Shown here: piece by piece, positions 53,443-62,827 of the stretch
Numbering within the stretch: the first letter of the stretch is position 1
Layout: the number at the start of each line of letters is the position of its first letter
DNA from: Porphyrobacter sp. IPPAS B-1204
Lineage (GTDB): Bacteria > Pseudomonadota > Alphaproteobacteria > Sphingomonadales > Sphingomonadaceae
Reading direction: 5' to 3'
Length of the DNA stretch: 64,000 bases
Assembly: GCA_003724185.1 (NCBI GenBank)
Contig: RHGM01000001.1
Span: 1,510,001 to 1,574,000, forward strand
Program-made: the position numbers and the translations under genes
The notes under the pieces: generated by a model
Told to the model about the DNA's origin: nothing
The model's input: only the letters and a program-made list of their open reading frames with translations
Database searches by the model: none

Positions 53443-55841
53443 CCGCGCAGCTCCCCGCCCAGCTTGGCCGCAGCAGCGACGACCTTTTCGGCAATCGCCT
53501 TGAGGTCGGCGTCCTTGAAGCTGGCCTCACCCGGCTGGAGCGTGACTTCGACCGCGATGGACTTGTGGCCCTCGGGCACGCCCTGCCCGGCGAAGACGTC
53601 GAACACGCGCACGCCGGTGATGTTCGCCTTGTCCGCGCCCTGAACGGCGCGCACCAGATCGCCTGCCGCAAGGCTTGCGGGGACGAGGAAAGCGAAATCG
53701 CGGGTCACGGCCTGAAGCGCAGGCGGGGTGAAGCCGGGGCGGGCGAAAGCCGCGCCCTTCTTCGCAGGGATCGCGTCAAGGAACAGCTCGACCGCCGCAA
53801 TCGGCCCGTCGACATCGAAGGCCTTGAGGGTCGCGGGATGCACCATGCCAAAGCGCGCCAGCACCACCTTGGGGCCGAGGCGCAAGGTGGCCGATTGACC
53901 AGGGTGGAACTGCGCGCCCGCCTCACCCATCACCATCAGGTTGGCGACCGGAGCGCCTGCCGCTTCGAGCAATTGGAGCGCCAGCGCCTTGGCGTCATAG
54001 GCGTCGAACGGCTTGGCCTTGCCCGCCTGCCACCCGCGCGGGGTCTTTTCGCCCGCCAGCACGATGCCGAGGGTCGGCTTTTCATCGCTGAGGCCATCGG
54101 CGGCGCGAAAGTAGCGCCGCCCGATCTCGAACAGGCGTGATGACACCGCGCCGCGATCGGCATTGCGCTTGGCCGCCATCAGCAGGCCGGGGAGCAGCGC
54201 CGGACGCATCGCCTTCATGTCCTCGCTGATCGGATTGGCGAGCACCCACGGGGGTTCATTGCCGGCGGCGAAATGCTCGGCGGCCCATTCGGGGAGGAAG
54301 CTCCAGGTGATGGCCTCGTTGAGCCCGCTCGCGGCAGCGGCGCGGCGCAAGGACCGTTCGAGCTTCTGTTGCGGGGTCGCGGTCGGCCTTGCCACCCCTT
54401 CGGCCCGTGGCAGGGCCACGCTCGCCACTGTGTCGAGGCCGTGGATGCGCACCACTTCCTCGACCAGATCGGCCGGGCCTTCGATGTCGCGGCGGCGCAG
54501 CGGGCAGGTGACGTCAGGGTTCTTCGGCCAATCGCTGCCAACGCTGAAGCCGAGGCTTTCGAGGATGCGCTTCTGTTCGCCCTCGGCCACATCCACCCCG
54601 CCGAGGCGCAACGTGAGGCCGGGATCGAACGCGATCACCTTGGGCGCGGCTGGCGGCGAACCGGCGCGCACCACTTCGCTGGGCGTGCCGCCCGCCAGTT
54701 CCACGATCAGCCCGGTCAGCAGATCGAGGCCATCGTCCAGAAACGCGGGGTCCACCCCGCGCTCGAACCGCGTGCGGGCGTCGGAAGACAGGCCCAGCTT
54801 GCGGCCCGTCGCGCCGATGCGGGCCGGGTCGAAATAGGCGATTTCGAGCAAGACATCGGTGGTGCCATCGCTGACGCCCGAATGCTCGCCGCCCATGATC
54901 CCGGCGATGTCGTGCACTTGGCTGTCGTCGGCGATCACCGTCATTTCTGGATCGAGCGTATAGGTCTTCTCGTTCAGAGCCAGCACCTGTTCCCCGTCCC
55001 TGGCCCGCCGCGCCACGACCGCGCCTTGCAGCTTGGCAAGGTCATAGGCGTGGGCCGGACGCCCGTAGCCGAGCATCAGGTAGTTGGTCAGATCGACCAG
55101 CAGCGAAATCGGCCGCTGGCCTGCGCTTTTCAGCCGCGCCTGAAGCCAGTCGGGCGATGGACCGTTGGTCACGCCCTGCACCACACGGCCATAAAAGGCC
55201 GGACAGCCTTGCGCGTCGTCCGTGCGCATTTCGACCGGGCAGGCACCTGCAGCCGCGAAGGCGGGCATGGCAATCGGCTTCAGCGTCCCCAGCCCCTTGG
55301 CCGCCAGATCGCGGGCAATGCCGTATACGCCCATGCAATCGGGGCGGTTGGGGGTCACGGCGACCTCGATCACCGGATCGGCGCCGTGGTAATCGGCGAA
55401 GCTCGTCCCCACTGGCGCGTCATCGGGCAGTTCGATGATGCCGTCGTGATCCTCGCCCAGTTCGAGCTCACGCACCGAGCACATCATGCCGTTGCTCTCG
55501 ACACCCCGGATTGCGCTCTTCTTCAGCACCATGCCGTTTGCCGGAACGACCGCGCCGGGCAGGCCCAGCACGCCCTTCATCCCGGCCCGCGCATTGGGCG
55601 CACCGCAGACGACCTGCAGCGGATTGCCGTCTCCGGTGTCGACCGTGAGCACCTGCAGCTTGTCGGCATCCGGGTGGCGCGCAGCGGTCAGCACGTGGGC
55701 GACGCGGAAACCGGCCAGCTTCTCCGCCGGGTCTTCAACGCCTTCCACTTCAAGCCCGATGGCATTGAGCGCGTCGCAAATTTCCGCAACGGTGGCGGTC
55801 GTTTCAAGGTAATCCTTGAGCCAGGTCAGCGAGAACTTCAT
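53439..55841 (-). CDS. pheT: Phenylalanyl-tRNA synthetase beta chain
   Basis: The 800-residue protein has the normal domain order: tRNA-binding OB domain (VLTAARHPDADKLQVLTVD), B3/B4, B5, catalytic-like core, and C-terminal anticodon-binding FDX-ACB domain (VTLQPGEASFKDADLKAI). The start overlaps the pheS stop by 4 nt. Confidence 0.97.
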   Translation of the reverse strand: MKFSLTWLKDYLETTATVAEICDALNAIGLEVEGVEDPAEKLAGFRVAHVLTAARHPDADKLQVLTVDTGDGNPLQVVCGAPNARAGMKGVLGLPGAVVPANGMVLKKSAIRGVESNGMMCSVRELELGEDHDGIIELPDDAPVGTSFADYHGADPVIEVAVTPNRPDCMGVYGIARDLAAKGLGTLKPIAMPAFAAAGACPVEMRTDDAQGCPAFYGRVVQGVTNGPSPDWLQARLKSAGQRPISLLVDLTNYLMLGYGRPAHAYDLAKLQGAVVARRARDGEQVLALNEKTYTLDPEMTVIADDSQVHDIAGIMGGEHSGVSDGTTDVLLEIAYFDPARIGATGRKLGLSSDARTRFERGVDPAFLDDGLDLLTGLIVELAGGTPSEVVRAGSPPAAPKVIAFDPGLTLRLGGVDVAEGEQKRILESLGFSVGSDWPKNPDVTCPLRRRDIEGPADLVEEVVRIHGLDTVASVALPRAEGVARPTATPQQKLERSLRRAAAASGLNEAITWSFLPEWAAEHFAAGNEPPWVLANPISEDMKAMRPALLPGLLMAAKRNADRGAVSSRLFEIGRRYFRAADGLSDEKPTLGIVLAGEKTPRGWQAGKAKPFDAYDAKALALQLLEAAGAPVANLMVMGEAGAQFHPGQSATLRLGPKVVLARFGMVHPATLKAFDVDGPIAAVELFLDAIPAKKGAAFARPGFTPPALQAVTRDFAFLVPASLAAGDLVRAVQGADKANITGVRVFDVFAGQGVPEGHKSIAVEVTLQPGEASFKDADLKAIAEKVVAAAAKLGGELRG

Positions 55842-56938
55842 GCGCGTGCTCCCACACCGGCAGACAGCGTCGGTTGGTCGAAGGGCGAGAAGCCGTAATG
55901 CGCCAGCCAGCGCGGATCGCCATCGAAGAAGGCGCGCAGGTCGTTCATCCCGTATTTGAGCATCGCGATGCGGTCGATCCCGAGGCCGAAAGCAAAGCCC
56001 TGATATTCGGCCGGATCAACCCCTGCGAATTCGAGCACGCGGGCGTTCACCATCCCGCTGCCGCCGATTTCCATCCACGCATGGCCCGGCGCATCGCCGT
56101 GCCCGCCGACCACGCGGCGGCCGCCTTCGTTCGAGTAGCCGACATCGACTTCAACGCTGGGCTCGGTGAAGGGGAAGTAGCTCGGGCGCAGGCGCAACAC
56201 GATGTCTTCCCGTTCGAAGAAGGCCTTGAAGAAGGTCTCCAGCGTCCACTTGAGGTGGCCGAGGTGGATATCCTTGTCGATCACCAGCCCTTCGACCTGA
56301 TGGAACATCGGCGTGTGGGTGGCGTCGCTGTCAGAGCGATAAACGCGGCCCGGCGCGATGATGCGGATCGGCGCGCCCTGGGCAAGCATCGAACGGATCT
56401 GGACAGGCGAGGTATGGGTGCGAAGCAAAACGTCTTTGCTGTCGGATGTCTTATCCGGGAAATAGAACGTATCGTGCATCGCCCGCGCCGGGTGGGTTTC
56501 GTCCATGTTGAGCGCGGTGAAATTGTGCCAGTCGTCCTCGATCTCCGGGCCGGTGGCGACGGCGAAGCCGAGGTCCGCGAAGATTTCCGCGAGTTCGTCC
56601 ATCACCTGCGATACCGGGTGAACCGAACCCTTGGGCGTGGCCGCTGCGGGCAGCGTCAGGTCGATCGTCTCGCGCGCAAGCTGGGCCTCCAGCTCCGCCG
56701 ATTCCAGCGCTGCCTTCTTGGCCTCCAGCGCTTCTGCAATCGCGGCGCGGGCCGACTGGATGGCGGGCGCGGCGGCGGTGCGCTCTTCGGGGGTCATGCC
56801 GCCCAGCGTCTTGAGGGCAAGACTGACCCAGCCCTTCTTGCCGAGCGTTTCGAGCCGCTGCGCTTCAAGCGTATCGAGGCTGTCAGCCGCCGCAATTGCG
56901 GCGAGCGCGGCCTCAGTCTGGGATGTGATGTCGGTCAT
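55838..56938 (-). CDS. pheS: Phenylalanyl-tRNA synthetase alpha chain
   Basis: The 366-residue class II synthetase has a coiled-coil N-terminus, motif 2 in GRVYRSDSDATHTPMFHQVEG and motif 3 in FGLGIDRIAMLKYGM. The start MTDITSQTEAAL gives the usual length; a longer frame upstream lacks support. It is paired with pheT. Confidence 0.97.
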   Translation of the reverse strand: MTDITSQTEAALAAIAAADSLDTLEAQRLETLGKKGWVSLALKTLGGMTPEERTAAAPAIQSARAAIAEALEAKKAALESAELEAQLARETIDLTLPAAATPKGSVHPVSQVMDELAEIFADLGFAVATGPEIEDDWHNFTALNMDETHPARAMHDTFYFPDKTSDSKDVLLRTHTSPVQIRSMLAQGAPIRIIAPGRVYRSDSDATHTPMFHQVEGLVIDKDIHLGHLKWTLETFFKAFFEREDIVLRLRPSYFPFTEPSVEVDVGYSNEGGRRVVGGHGDAPGHAWMEIGGSGMVNARVLEFAGVDPAEYQGFAFGLGIDRIAMLKYGMNDLRAFFDGDPRWLAHYGFSPFDQPTLSAGVGARA

Positions 56939-57018
56939 GGCCTCGGGTGATCTGCAGACAGGAAACTTGCCGCCGCCCGCTAGCGGCAAATCACGCCTTT
57001 TGCAAAGCGCCTGTCAGG

Positions 57019-57930
57019 TCAGGCGGCCGGCACCGGAGCAGGCAGGCCATCCGGCGCGTGCAACCCCTGCATCGCCGCCCCCGCCGCCGCCATGCGCGCC
57101 CGCGCCGCCGCAGAGAGCAGCGGCTTGTCCGCCCGCGCATATTCGGTCGGACACATGCCCATGAACCGCCGGAAGTCGCGCACGAAATGGGACTGGTCAT
57201 GGTAATGGCAATCGAGCGAGCCCAGCCACTTGCGCGACGGATCGAGCATGAACCGCGCAAGGCTGCGCAGGAAACGCTGGCGGCGCAGCAGCAGCTTCGG
57301 GGGAAAGCCGAAAGCGCGGCGCGACAGACGCTCGACCGTGCGCACCGTCATGCCCAGCCGAGTGGCAAGATCGGCCACGGTCAGCATGTCGGGATCGAAC
57401 AGCGCGGTGTGGAGGGCGAGGATCGCCGGATCGGCGGGTGCAGCTGCGGCCAGCAACCGTTCCATGTGCGCTTCGATCAGCGCCAGTTCGGTGGCGTAGT
57501 CCCCGCCATTTGCCGCCAGCGCCTCGGCCAGCGGGGCAAAGGCCGCGAACAGCGGGTCGGCCGCGCCATCGACAAAGCGGTCGGCGTAATCGCTCGCCGC
57601 GCCGGCCACCAACCGCGCCCAGCCCAGTGGCAGCAGCCCGATCCCCCAGCTGTTCCCGGACTCGATCCGGAAGCGCATCGCCCGGCTGGTCGGGCCGGTG
57701 ACGGTGAAAGGCGGACAAGGCTGCAACTCCCCGGGACCGATCACGGAATGTGCGCGCCCCCCGGCCATGAACCGCAGGTTGGCCCATTCGGGATGGAGCC
57801 AATCCTCCAGCCACGGCGCACGCGGCGAACAGACCACTTCGGTGCGGTAATAGGTCGTGACCATTGGCCGCAGCTCCTCGCTCGGCAAGGCAAAGCGAAT
57901 CTGGACCGAATTGCCGACTAAAGCATGCAT
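57019..57930 (-). CDS. AraC-family transcriptional regulator A
   Basis: The protein has about 303 residues with a C-terminal AraC double helix-turn-helix (LATRLGMTVRTVERLSRRAFGF, DQSHFVRDFRRFMGMCPTEY) and an N-terminal ligand/dimer domain with WLHPEWANLRFMAGG. It closely resembles the regulator encoded at 58917-59840 (shared LPLGWARxxxAGASSxA and PxLLLRRQRFLRSLA blocks). Its target and signal are unknown. It is divergent from the SH3-like gene. Confidence 0.9.
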   Translation of the reverse strand: MHALVGNSVQIRFALPSEELRPMVTTYYRTEVVCSPRAPWLEDWLHPEWANLRFMAGGRAHSVIGPGELQPCPPFTVTGPTSRAMRFRIESGNSWGIGLLPLGWARLVAGAASDYADRFVDGAADPLFAAFAPLAEALAANGGDYATELALIEAHMERLLAAAAPADPAILALHTALFDPDMLTVADLATRLGMTVRTVERLSRRAFGFPPKLLLRRQRFLRSLARFMLDPSRKWLGSLDCHYHDQSHFVRDFRRFMGMCPTEYARADKPLLSAAARARMAAAGAAMQGLHAPDGLPAPVPAA

Positions 57931-58025
57931 GTGTGACCACCCCCTGACCACGTCGTATCCTTACAACGTGGCATTAGTCACGCAGCTTACAATCCCCCGC
58001 TTCAGGGGTCGGGGGGAGAATACTG

Positions 58026-58904
58026 ATGAAAAATGCTTTTGGAGCCGCATTTGCGGCAAGTCTGGTGATGGTGGCGGGGCCACTTGCAGCCAAGGACAAG
58101 GACGAAACGCCCGAACTGGTGCGCTGTGACGAGAGCATCGGTTCGATCGCGCTGGTCGAAGGCGATCAGGCCGGATGGACCGATTGGGGCCTCGGTTCGC
58201 CCCGTGCACTGATCAATGCGCTGGCGACCGAAAGCGGCTGCTTCACGATCGACAATCCCAACGACAGTGCACCCGCACGGTTTCTGGTGACCGCCATCGC
58301 GGGCACGGCTGAAGAGGTCGACAAGGGCATGGAACTGGCGAAGGGCGCCGCGACCGAGGCGCTGGTGCGATCCGGCGCGGCAAGCTCGCTCCTGCGCGGG
58401 GTGCCCGGCGCGGGCGCGATGCTGGGGATGTTCGGCGGTCTGGGCGGCAAGAAGAAGACCGTCGCCGCAGGCCTGCGCGTCGTCAGCCCGGCCAACGGCC
58501 TGACGGTCGCCGCCGGACAGGGCATCGTCAAGAAATCAAGCATCGACTTCGGCGGCGGCGCGGCCGGCTGGGCAGGCACGGCGGCCAACGCCTCGGGCTA
58601 CCAGGGCAGCAAGAACGGCGAGATGCTGACCGAGGCTTTCGTGATCGCCTTCAACCAGCTGGTCGCCCAGCGCGAACTGATGTCTGCCGCGCCCGAGGCG
58701 GCTGGCGGCGGCGGTGCCGACGACGAAGCCGTGGTCGCCGTCGACACTGTGATGCGCGCCGCGGCCAGCACGGATGCAGCGGCTGTCCGTTCGCTGCGGG
58801 CCGGGACCGAACTGGATCCGACCGGCAAGCGCGAGGGCCTGTTCATCGAGGTGAAGGACAATTTCGGCACCACCGGCTGGGTCTCGGTCGAAGACCTCAA
58901 ATAG
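58026..58904 (+). CDS. Secreted protein with C-terminal SH3-like domain
   Basis: The 292-residue protein has a signal peptide (residues 1-22, ending PLAAKDK). A central domain with IGSIALVEGDQAGWTDWGLG and AINALATESGCFTIDN resembles CsgG/FlgT-type stress lipoproteins. A Gly-rich segment and a C-terminal bacterial SH3-like stretch (AAVRSLRAGTELDPTG...TTGWVSVEDLK) complete it. It is likely periplasmic. It lies between two AraC paralogues, which may control it. Confidence 0.75.
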   Translation: MKNAFGAAFAASLVMVAGPLAAKDKDETPELVRCDESIGSIALVEGDQAGWTDWGLGSPRALINALATESGCFTIDNPNDSAPARFLVTAIAGTAEEVDKGMELAKGAATEALVRSGAASSLLRGVPGAGAMLGMFGGLGGKKKTVAAGLRVVSPANGLTVAAGQGIVKKSSIDFGGGAAGWAGTAANASGYQGSKNGEMLTEAFVIAFNQLVAQRELMSAAPEAAGGGGADDEAVVAVDTVMRAAASTDAAAVRSLRAGTELDPTGKREGLFIEVKDNFGTTGWVSVEDLK

Positions 58905-58916
58905 CGCAGGTGCCTG

Positions 58917-59840
58917 TCACCGCGGCGGCGCGGGCGGATCGAGCGTCTGCGCCGCGCTGCCCCATGCCCTGGCCCGCGCCTCCATGAACGAGGTCAGGAT
59001 CGGGTGTTCGCGCGCGGCATATTCAGTGGGGTTCATGGTCATGAATTCGTGGAACTCTCGCGTGAACTGCGCCTGATCGTGGTAATGCGCGTCCATCGCC
59101 TCGGTCCACGGACGGCCGCGGTGGAGCATGAAGGCGGCAAGGCTGCGCATGAAGCGCTGGCGGCGCATCAGCAATTTGGGCGAAAAGCCGAAATAGCGCA
59201 TGCACACCCGCTCCAGCGTGCGGATGCTCATGGCGCAGGCGTCGGCCAGATCATGGACCGATGCGTGCTCGCCGCTGACCAGCGCGGCGTGGACGCGGGC
59301 GATGCGCGGTTCATCCCGGCTCGGCCGCATGGCGCGGGTCAGGCCGACCACCAGCGCATCGAACTGTTCGTCAAGCGTGGCTTCGGGATCGCACAGCGTG
59401 TCGGTCAGGCCCGCGAAATGGGAGAAGGCCGGGTGCGCCGCGCCGTCACAGATGAGGTTGGCGCAGCTGCTGGCGCCGGCATCGAAAAACCGCGCCCAGC
59501 CCAGCGGCAGAAACCCGACGCCCCACATCCTGACCGGCCCGAGCGAGAACCGGCACGGCAGAGTGCTCGGCCCGGTGCCGACGAACCGCGTCCCGCTGAC
59601 CCGGTGCGATGCAATTTCCGCATCAGGCGTGGTGCCGCAGAAAAAGCGGATATTGCCCCATTCCGGCTGGAGCCAGTCCGTCACCCGCGTCTCACTGTCA
59701 TCAAGTTCGAGCGTGAGGTGATACAGGCTCGTGAAGCAACCCGCGAACTGCGCCGGCGGTTCACGAAACGCGGCCGTGAGCCGCTGACCCTGCGGCGGCA
59801 AGTCCCCGCGCGCGGCCTGTGTGTTACCTCCATCCCCCAT
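58917..59840 (-). CDS. AraC-family transcriptional regulator B
   Basis: The 307-residue paralogue of regulator A shares the N-terminal WLQPEWGNIRFF block, the MWGVGFLPLGWARFFDAG block and the C-terminal AraC HTH (LADACAMSIRTLERVCMRYFGF, DQAQFTREFHEFMTMNPTEY). It is convergent with the SH3-like gene, with 12 nt between the stops. Confidence 0.9.
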   Translation of the reverse strand: MGDGGNTQAARGDLPPQGQRLTAAFREPPAQFAGCFTSLYHLTLELDDSETRVTDWLQPEWGNIRFFCGTTPDAEIASHRVSGTRFVGTGPSTLPCRFSLGPVRMWGVGFLPLGWARFFDAGASSCANLICDGAAHPAFSHFAGLTDTLCDPEATLDEQFDALVVGLTRAMRPSRDEPRIARVHAALVSGEHASVHDLADACAMSIRTLERVCMRYFGFSPKLLMRRQRFMRSLAAFMLHRGRPWTEAMDAHYHDQAQFTREFHEFMTMNPTEYAAREHPILTSFMEARARAWGSAAQTLDPPAPPR

Positions 59841-59924
59841 AGATACAGATAGGCGCAGATGACGCGGTTTTACAAGGCCGATGGCGGATTCTTACAAACC
59901 GGCGATGCACAGCGCGCAACAGAA

Positions 59925-59957
59925 AGGGGCGGGCTCCCCGATAAGGAACCCGCCCCT
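59925..59957 (-). terminator. Probable terminator of rpmI-rplT
   Basis: AGGGGCGGG (59925-59933) and CCCGCCCCT (59949-59957) form a perfect 9-bp stem. On the minus strand it is followed by TTCTGTTG, a weak T-tract. It lies about 60 nt after the rplT stop. Confidence 0.6.
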
Positions 59958-60018
59958 GATCTGTTATCCGGGCCGAAGCCGCGAAATGCTTATGCCGGCA
60001 GAGCTGCCCCCGCCTGCT

Positions 60019-60378
60019 TTATGCAGGCAGAGCTGCCTTCGCCTGTGCGATCACAGCCTTGAAGGCGCCGCCTTCGTTCATGGCGAGATCGGCCATCGCC
60101 TTGCGGTCGAGTTCGATACCAGCCAGCTTGATGCCGTGCATGAACTGCGAATAGGTCAGGCCTTCCATGCGGACGGCAGCGTTGATGCGCTGGATCCAGA
60201 GAGCACGGAAGGTGCGCTTCTTAACCTTGCGGTCACGGTAGGCATATTGCCCGGCCTTTTCGACCGCCTGACGGGCGATCCGGATGGTGTTCTTGCGGCG
60301 ACCGCGATAGCCCTTGGCCTGGTCCAGAATCCGCTTGTGCTTGGCGCGGGTGGTAACACCCCTTTTGACGCGTGCCAT
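60019..60378 (-). CDS. rplT: 50S ribosomal protein L20
   Basis: The 119-residue protein with [18 protein letters not shown] and [20 protein letters not shown] is unmistakable L20, which binds 23S rRNA during early 50S assembly and usually represses its own operon. It lies 50 nt after rpmI. The usual next gene, pheS, is about 3 kb away here. Confidence 0.98.
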   Translation of the reverse strand: MARVKRGVTTRAKHKRILDQAKGYRGRRKNTIRIARQAVEKAGQYAYRDRKVKKRTFRALWIQRINAAVRMEGLTYSQFMHGIKLAGIELDRKAMADLAMNEGGAFKAVIAQAKAALPA

Positions 60379-60428
60379 ATCAGTATATCCTTATTTGTGA
60401 GATGCTTGAGGGCCGATGGCCGCTCGCA

Positions 60429-60632
60429 TCAATCCAGCCCGTAGGGCGCCCACTTCTTGATCGTCGGCGTATCATTGGCCGACAGGACCGAGGTGCCGCG
60501 GTTGGTGCGGATATACTTGGCGTTGTGGCTGATCAGCCGGTGGCGCTTGCCAGCGACGCCGTGCTTGACCTTGCCGGTGGCGGTGATCTTGAAGCGTTTC
60601 TTCACACCGCTCTTGGTCTTCAGCTTGGGCAT
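60429..60632 (-). CDS. rpmI: 50S ribosomal protein L35
   Basis: The 67-residue protein [20 protein letters not shown] is L35 at its exact usual length. It is the first gene of the rpmI-rplT pair, with infC not adjacent upstream. Confidence 0.98.
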   Translation of the reverse strand: MPKLKTKSGVKKRFKITATGKVKHGVAGKRHRLISHNAKYIRTNRGTSVLSANDTPTIKKWAPYGLD

Positions 60633-60866
60633 TTTCATCTCCTGATTGAGACACGTCGGAACCGGCCATGGCAGCCCTTGTCGCCAGGCTGGCTGATTGA
60701 TTCGTGTCAGTGAAGTGCGCGCGCTTAGGCGGAAGGTGGCCGAAAGGCAAGAGGCTGGGGCCGCACCCCCTGCCCGGATCGGCTCGACGATCTGCGCAGA
60801 ATGGCGTATTCTCCCCGTCCGGGACGCCGCCATAGAGCGCTTTGCCATGTATCAGGGGCCGAACCG

Positions 60867-61730
60867 GTGAAACAGTCGCTTGTCAATCTGCTGCCGCCCG
60901 CAACCGTTGCGGCGATCCTCACGTTCTGGGCCTTTGCGCCGACCGCGTGGGTCGAAGGCGGCTGGGCGATCATGGCCGTGGGCCTTGGCACGCTGGCCTT
61001 TGTGCAGGTGATGGAACTGGTGTTCGAACGCCACGAAGGCTGGCGCATCAACCGGCGCGAACTGGCGACCGACGTGTTCTATGTCGCGTTCGGTTACGGC
61101 GTGATCGGGTTTTTGAGCGAGACTCTGGTCAACGGGCCGCTGAGCGATCTGAAAGAGGCCTGGGGCATCGCCACCCCGTGGCTCGCGGCGAGCCCCTTCC
61201 TTGTGCAGGTGCTGGTGGTGATGTTCACCTTCGAATTCGGCCAGTACTGGATGCACCGCGCGATGCACAACTGGACGCCGCTGTGGCTGACCCACGCACC
61301 GCACCATCACATCACGCAATTGAACGCGATGAAGGGCTTCATCGGCAATCCGATCGAGCTGTTCCTGATCAGCCTTGGCGTGATTGCGCTGCTGGATGTG
61401 GATTTGAACGCCCTCTTCGGCGCGATCACCGCGTCAGGCGCGATTGCCGCCTATGCCCATGCCAACGTGCGCGCCAATCCGCCGATCTGGTTCGGCTTCT
61501 TCTTCACCACCATCCGCCACCACAGCCTGCACCACACCGCGCTGAGTTATGAGGACACGCGCTGCAACTACGGCAACTCCGTGATTTTCTGGGACCGCGT
61601 GTTCGGCACCTACAAGGATGGCGAGAGCGAGGTGGTCGGGCAGGATGATCGCAAGCGCCTGTCGATCAAGGAACAATGGCTGTTCCCGCTGCGCCCGTGG
61701 CTGGAAAAGCACAAGGCGGCCGAGGGGTAA
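60867..61730 (+). CDS. Sterol desaturase / fatty-acid hydroxylase family protein 2
   Basis: From the GTG (MKQSLVNLLPPATVAAIL) the product has 287 residues, four or five TM segments and three histidine clusters, HRAMHN, HAPHHHITQ and HHSLHHTAL, which bind a di-iron centre. Earlier in-frame starts add non-hydrophobic residues and are rejected. The substrate is unknown; sequence similarity to the protein at 44953-45930 is limited to the family motifs. Confidence 0.9.
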   Translation: MKQSLVNLLPPATVAAILTFWAFAPTAWVEGGWAIMAVGLGTLAFVQVMELVFERHEGWRINRRELATDVFYVAFGYGVIGFLSETLVNGPLSDLKEAWGIATPWLAASPFLVQVLVVMFTFEFGQYWMHRAMHNWTPLWLTHAPHHHITQLNAMKGFIGNPIELFLISLGVIALLDVDLNALFGAITASGAIAAYAHANVRANPPIWFGFFFTTIRHHSLHHTALSYEDTRCNYGNSVIFWDRVFGTYKDGESEVVGQDDRKRLSIKEQWLFPLRPWLEKHKAAEG

Positions 61731-61829
61731 GCCAGGCGCGGCCGGTTTCGGGTGATTGGCGGTTGTGGCTGAATGGCGGGAAGTGGGTGGGTTTCTGCCA
61801 TTCGCGACCGTTAACGAGCAGATATGCGG

Positions 61830-62429
61830 TCAAACAGTCGAGGGCCGTCGTCCCTTCGGCTGGCACTGATCGAACCGTCTAATTTTCGGGTTTTGGCCGT
61901 CAGCTCCCGACGTTGCGGGATTGGCAGCGTATTCAACGCTGTCGAGAATACAGGCGGTGCGCGCGTCCGAGTTGGCTAGATCGCATGTGATTCTAACCCG
62001 ATCAGGATAAGATGGGCCATACCATTGCACACCTCCCAGAAGATTGCTTTCCGAGCCCGTCGCCCAACCCCCGCTTTTTTGCAGCTGAATGCTCTGCTGC
62101 CTCAAGCCTTCAAGGCGCGTTTCGTATCGCGCCCGTGAGCTGATGCAGCGCCCATCTTTGATGTTACAACCGGAACTACGACTAGCCTTGCTAAAGGTTT
62201 CGTGGCTGAACGGAGCGCTTCCGGCCTCGTCGTATCCCACGAACAGTTGGTAGCCAGCACGTAGCTCGCCTTGGTTCAAAAGCTTGACCATGACTTGCGG
62301 AACCACCGGCTTGCAGGCTCGCTCTACCTCCAAACTTGTGTCAGCGCCCACTGGTGTCCCGAAGGCGATCGCCATCGCAAAAAACGCCCATCTGGACTTT
62401 CTGCGCGCGACTTCAGACTGCTTCTGCAA
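61830..62429 (-). CDS. Secreted hypothetical protein
   Basis: The 199-residue product has a basic N-terminus and signal peptide (WAFFAMAIAFGTPVGA) and a soluble domain with cysteines in ERACKPVV, SGCNIKDGRC and ITCDLANSDARTACIL that could form disulphides. No family was recognised. Codon use looks less GC-rich than the neighbours, which may mean acquired DNA. Confidence 0.6.
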   Translation of the reverse strand: MQKQSEVARRKSRWAFFAMAIAFGTPVGADTSLEVERACKPVVPQVMVKLLNQGELRAGYQLFVGYDEAGSAPFSHETFSKASRSSGCNIKDGRCISSRARYETRLEGLRQQSIQLQKSGGWATGSESNLLGGVQWYGPSYPDRVRITCDLANSDARTACILDSVEYAANPATSGADGQNPKIRRFDQCQPKGRRPSTV

Positions 62430-62827
62430 TGTCCGCTCCCGTCATCTGTCAGTGGTCTGCTGCAAGTGGATAAAGCGGAGAGCATTGGATTTCCAATGGA
62501 AATCTTTAAATGATGAAAAAAGGCTAGTATGCGGCAACTCCAAATCCGATTGACCACTTTGGGGTCGATTGCCGAACGGCAGCTTTGCGGTTGAGCGGCG
62601 CAGATCGCGGACCTTCTCGGCGGTTTTCCTACGCGGCGCGGCGCTGCTACACTGATCGCCCGGTTCTTTCCCATTGTTCTGCCCGGCCTGCGAGGCCGTT
62701 TGACCAGCGAGGCGAAACAAAGCCCTCGCTCCCCTGTCCGTCCGCTTGGCGGATTCGATAACAGGTCACTGGAATTGCTGCGTAAATTGAAGGTCGGCAA
62801 AGCGGACAGGGTGTCACCTTTGTCCGC
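62430..62827. other. Intergenic region with GTCCGCTT repeats
   Basis: About 400 nt of mixed composition without a convincing gene. It contains CCCTGTCCG (62732-62740) and its complement CGGACAGGG (62803-62811), plus further GTCCGCTT copies at 62740-62747 and 62821-62828. Confidence 0.5.

Noticed and set aside
54273..55898. 541-codon plus-strand ORF
   Set aside because: It is antisense to pheT, a complete essential gene.
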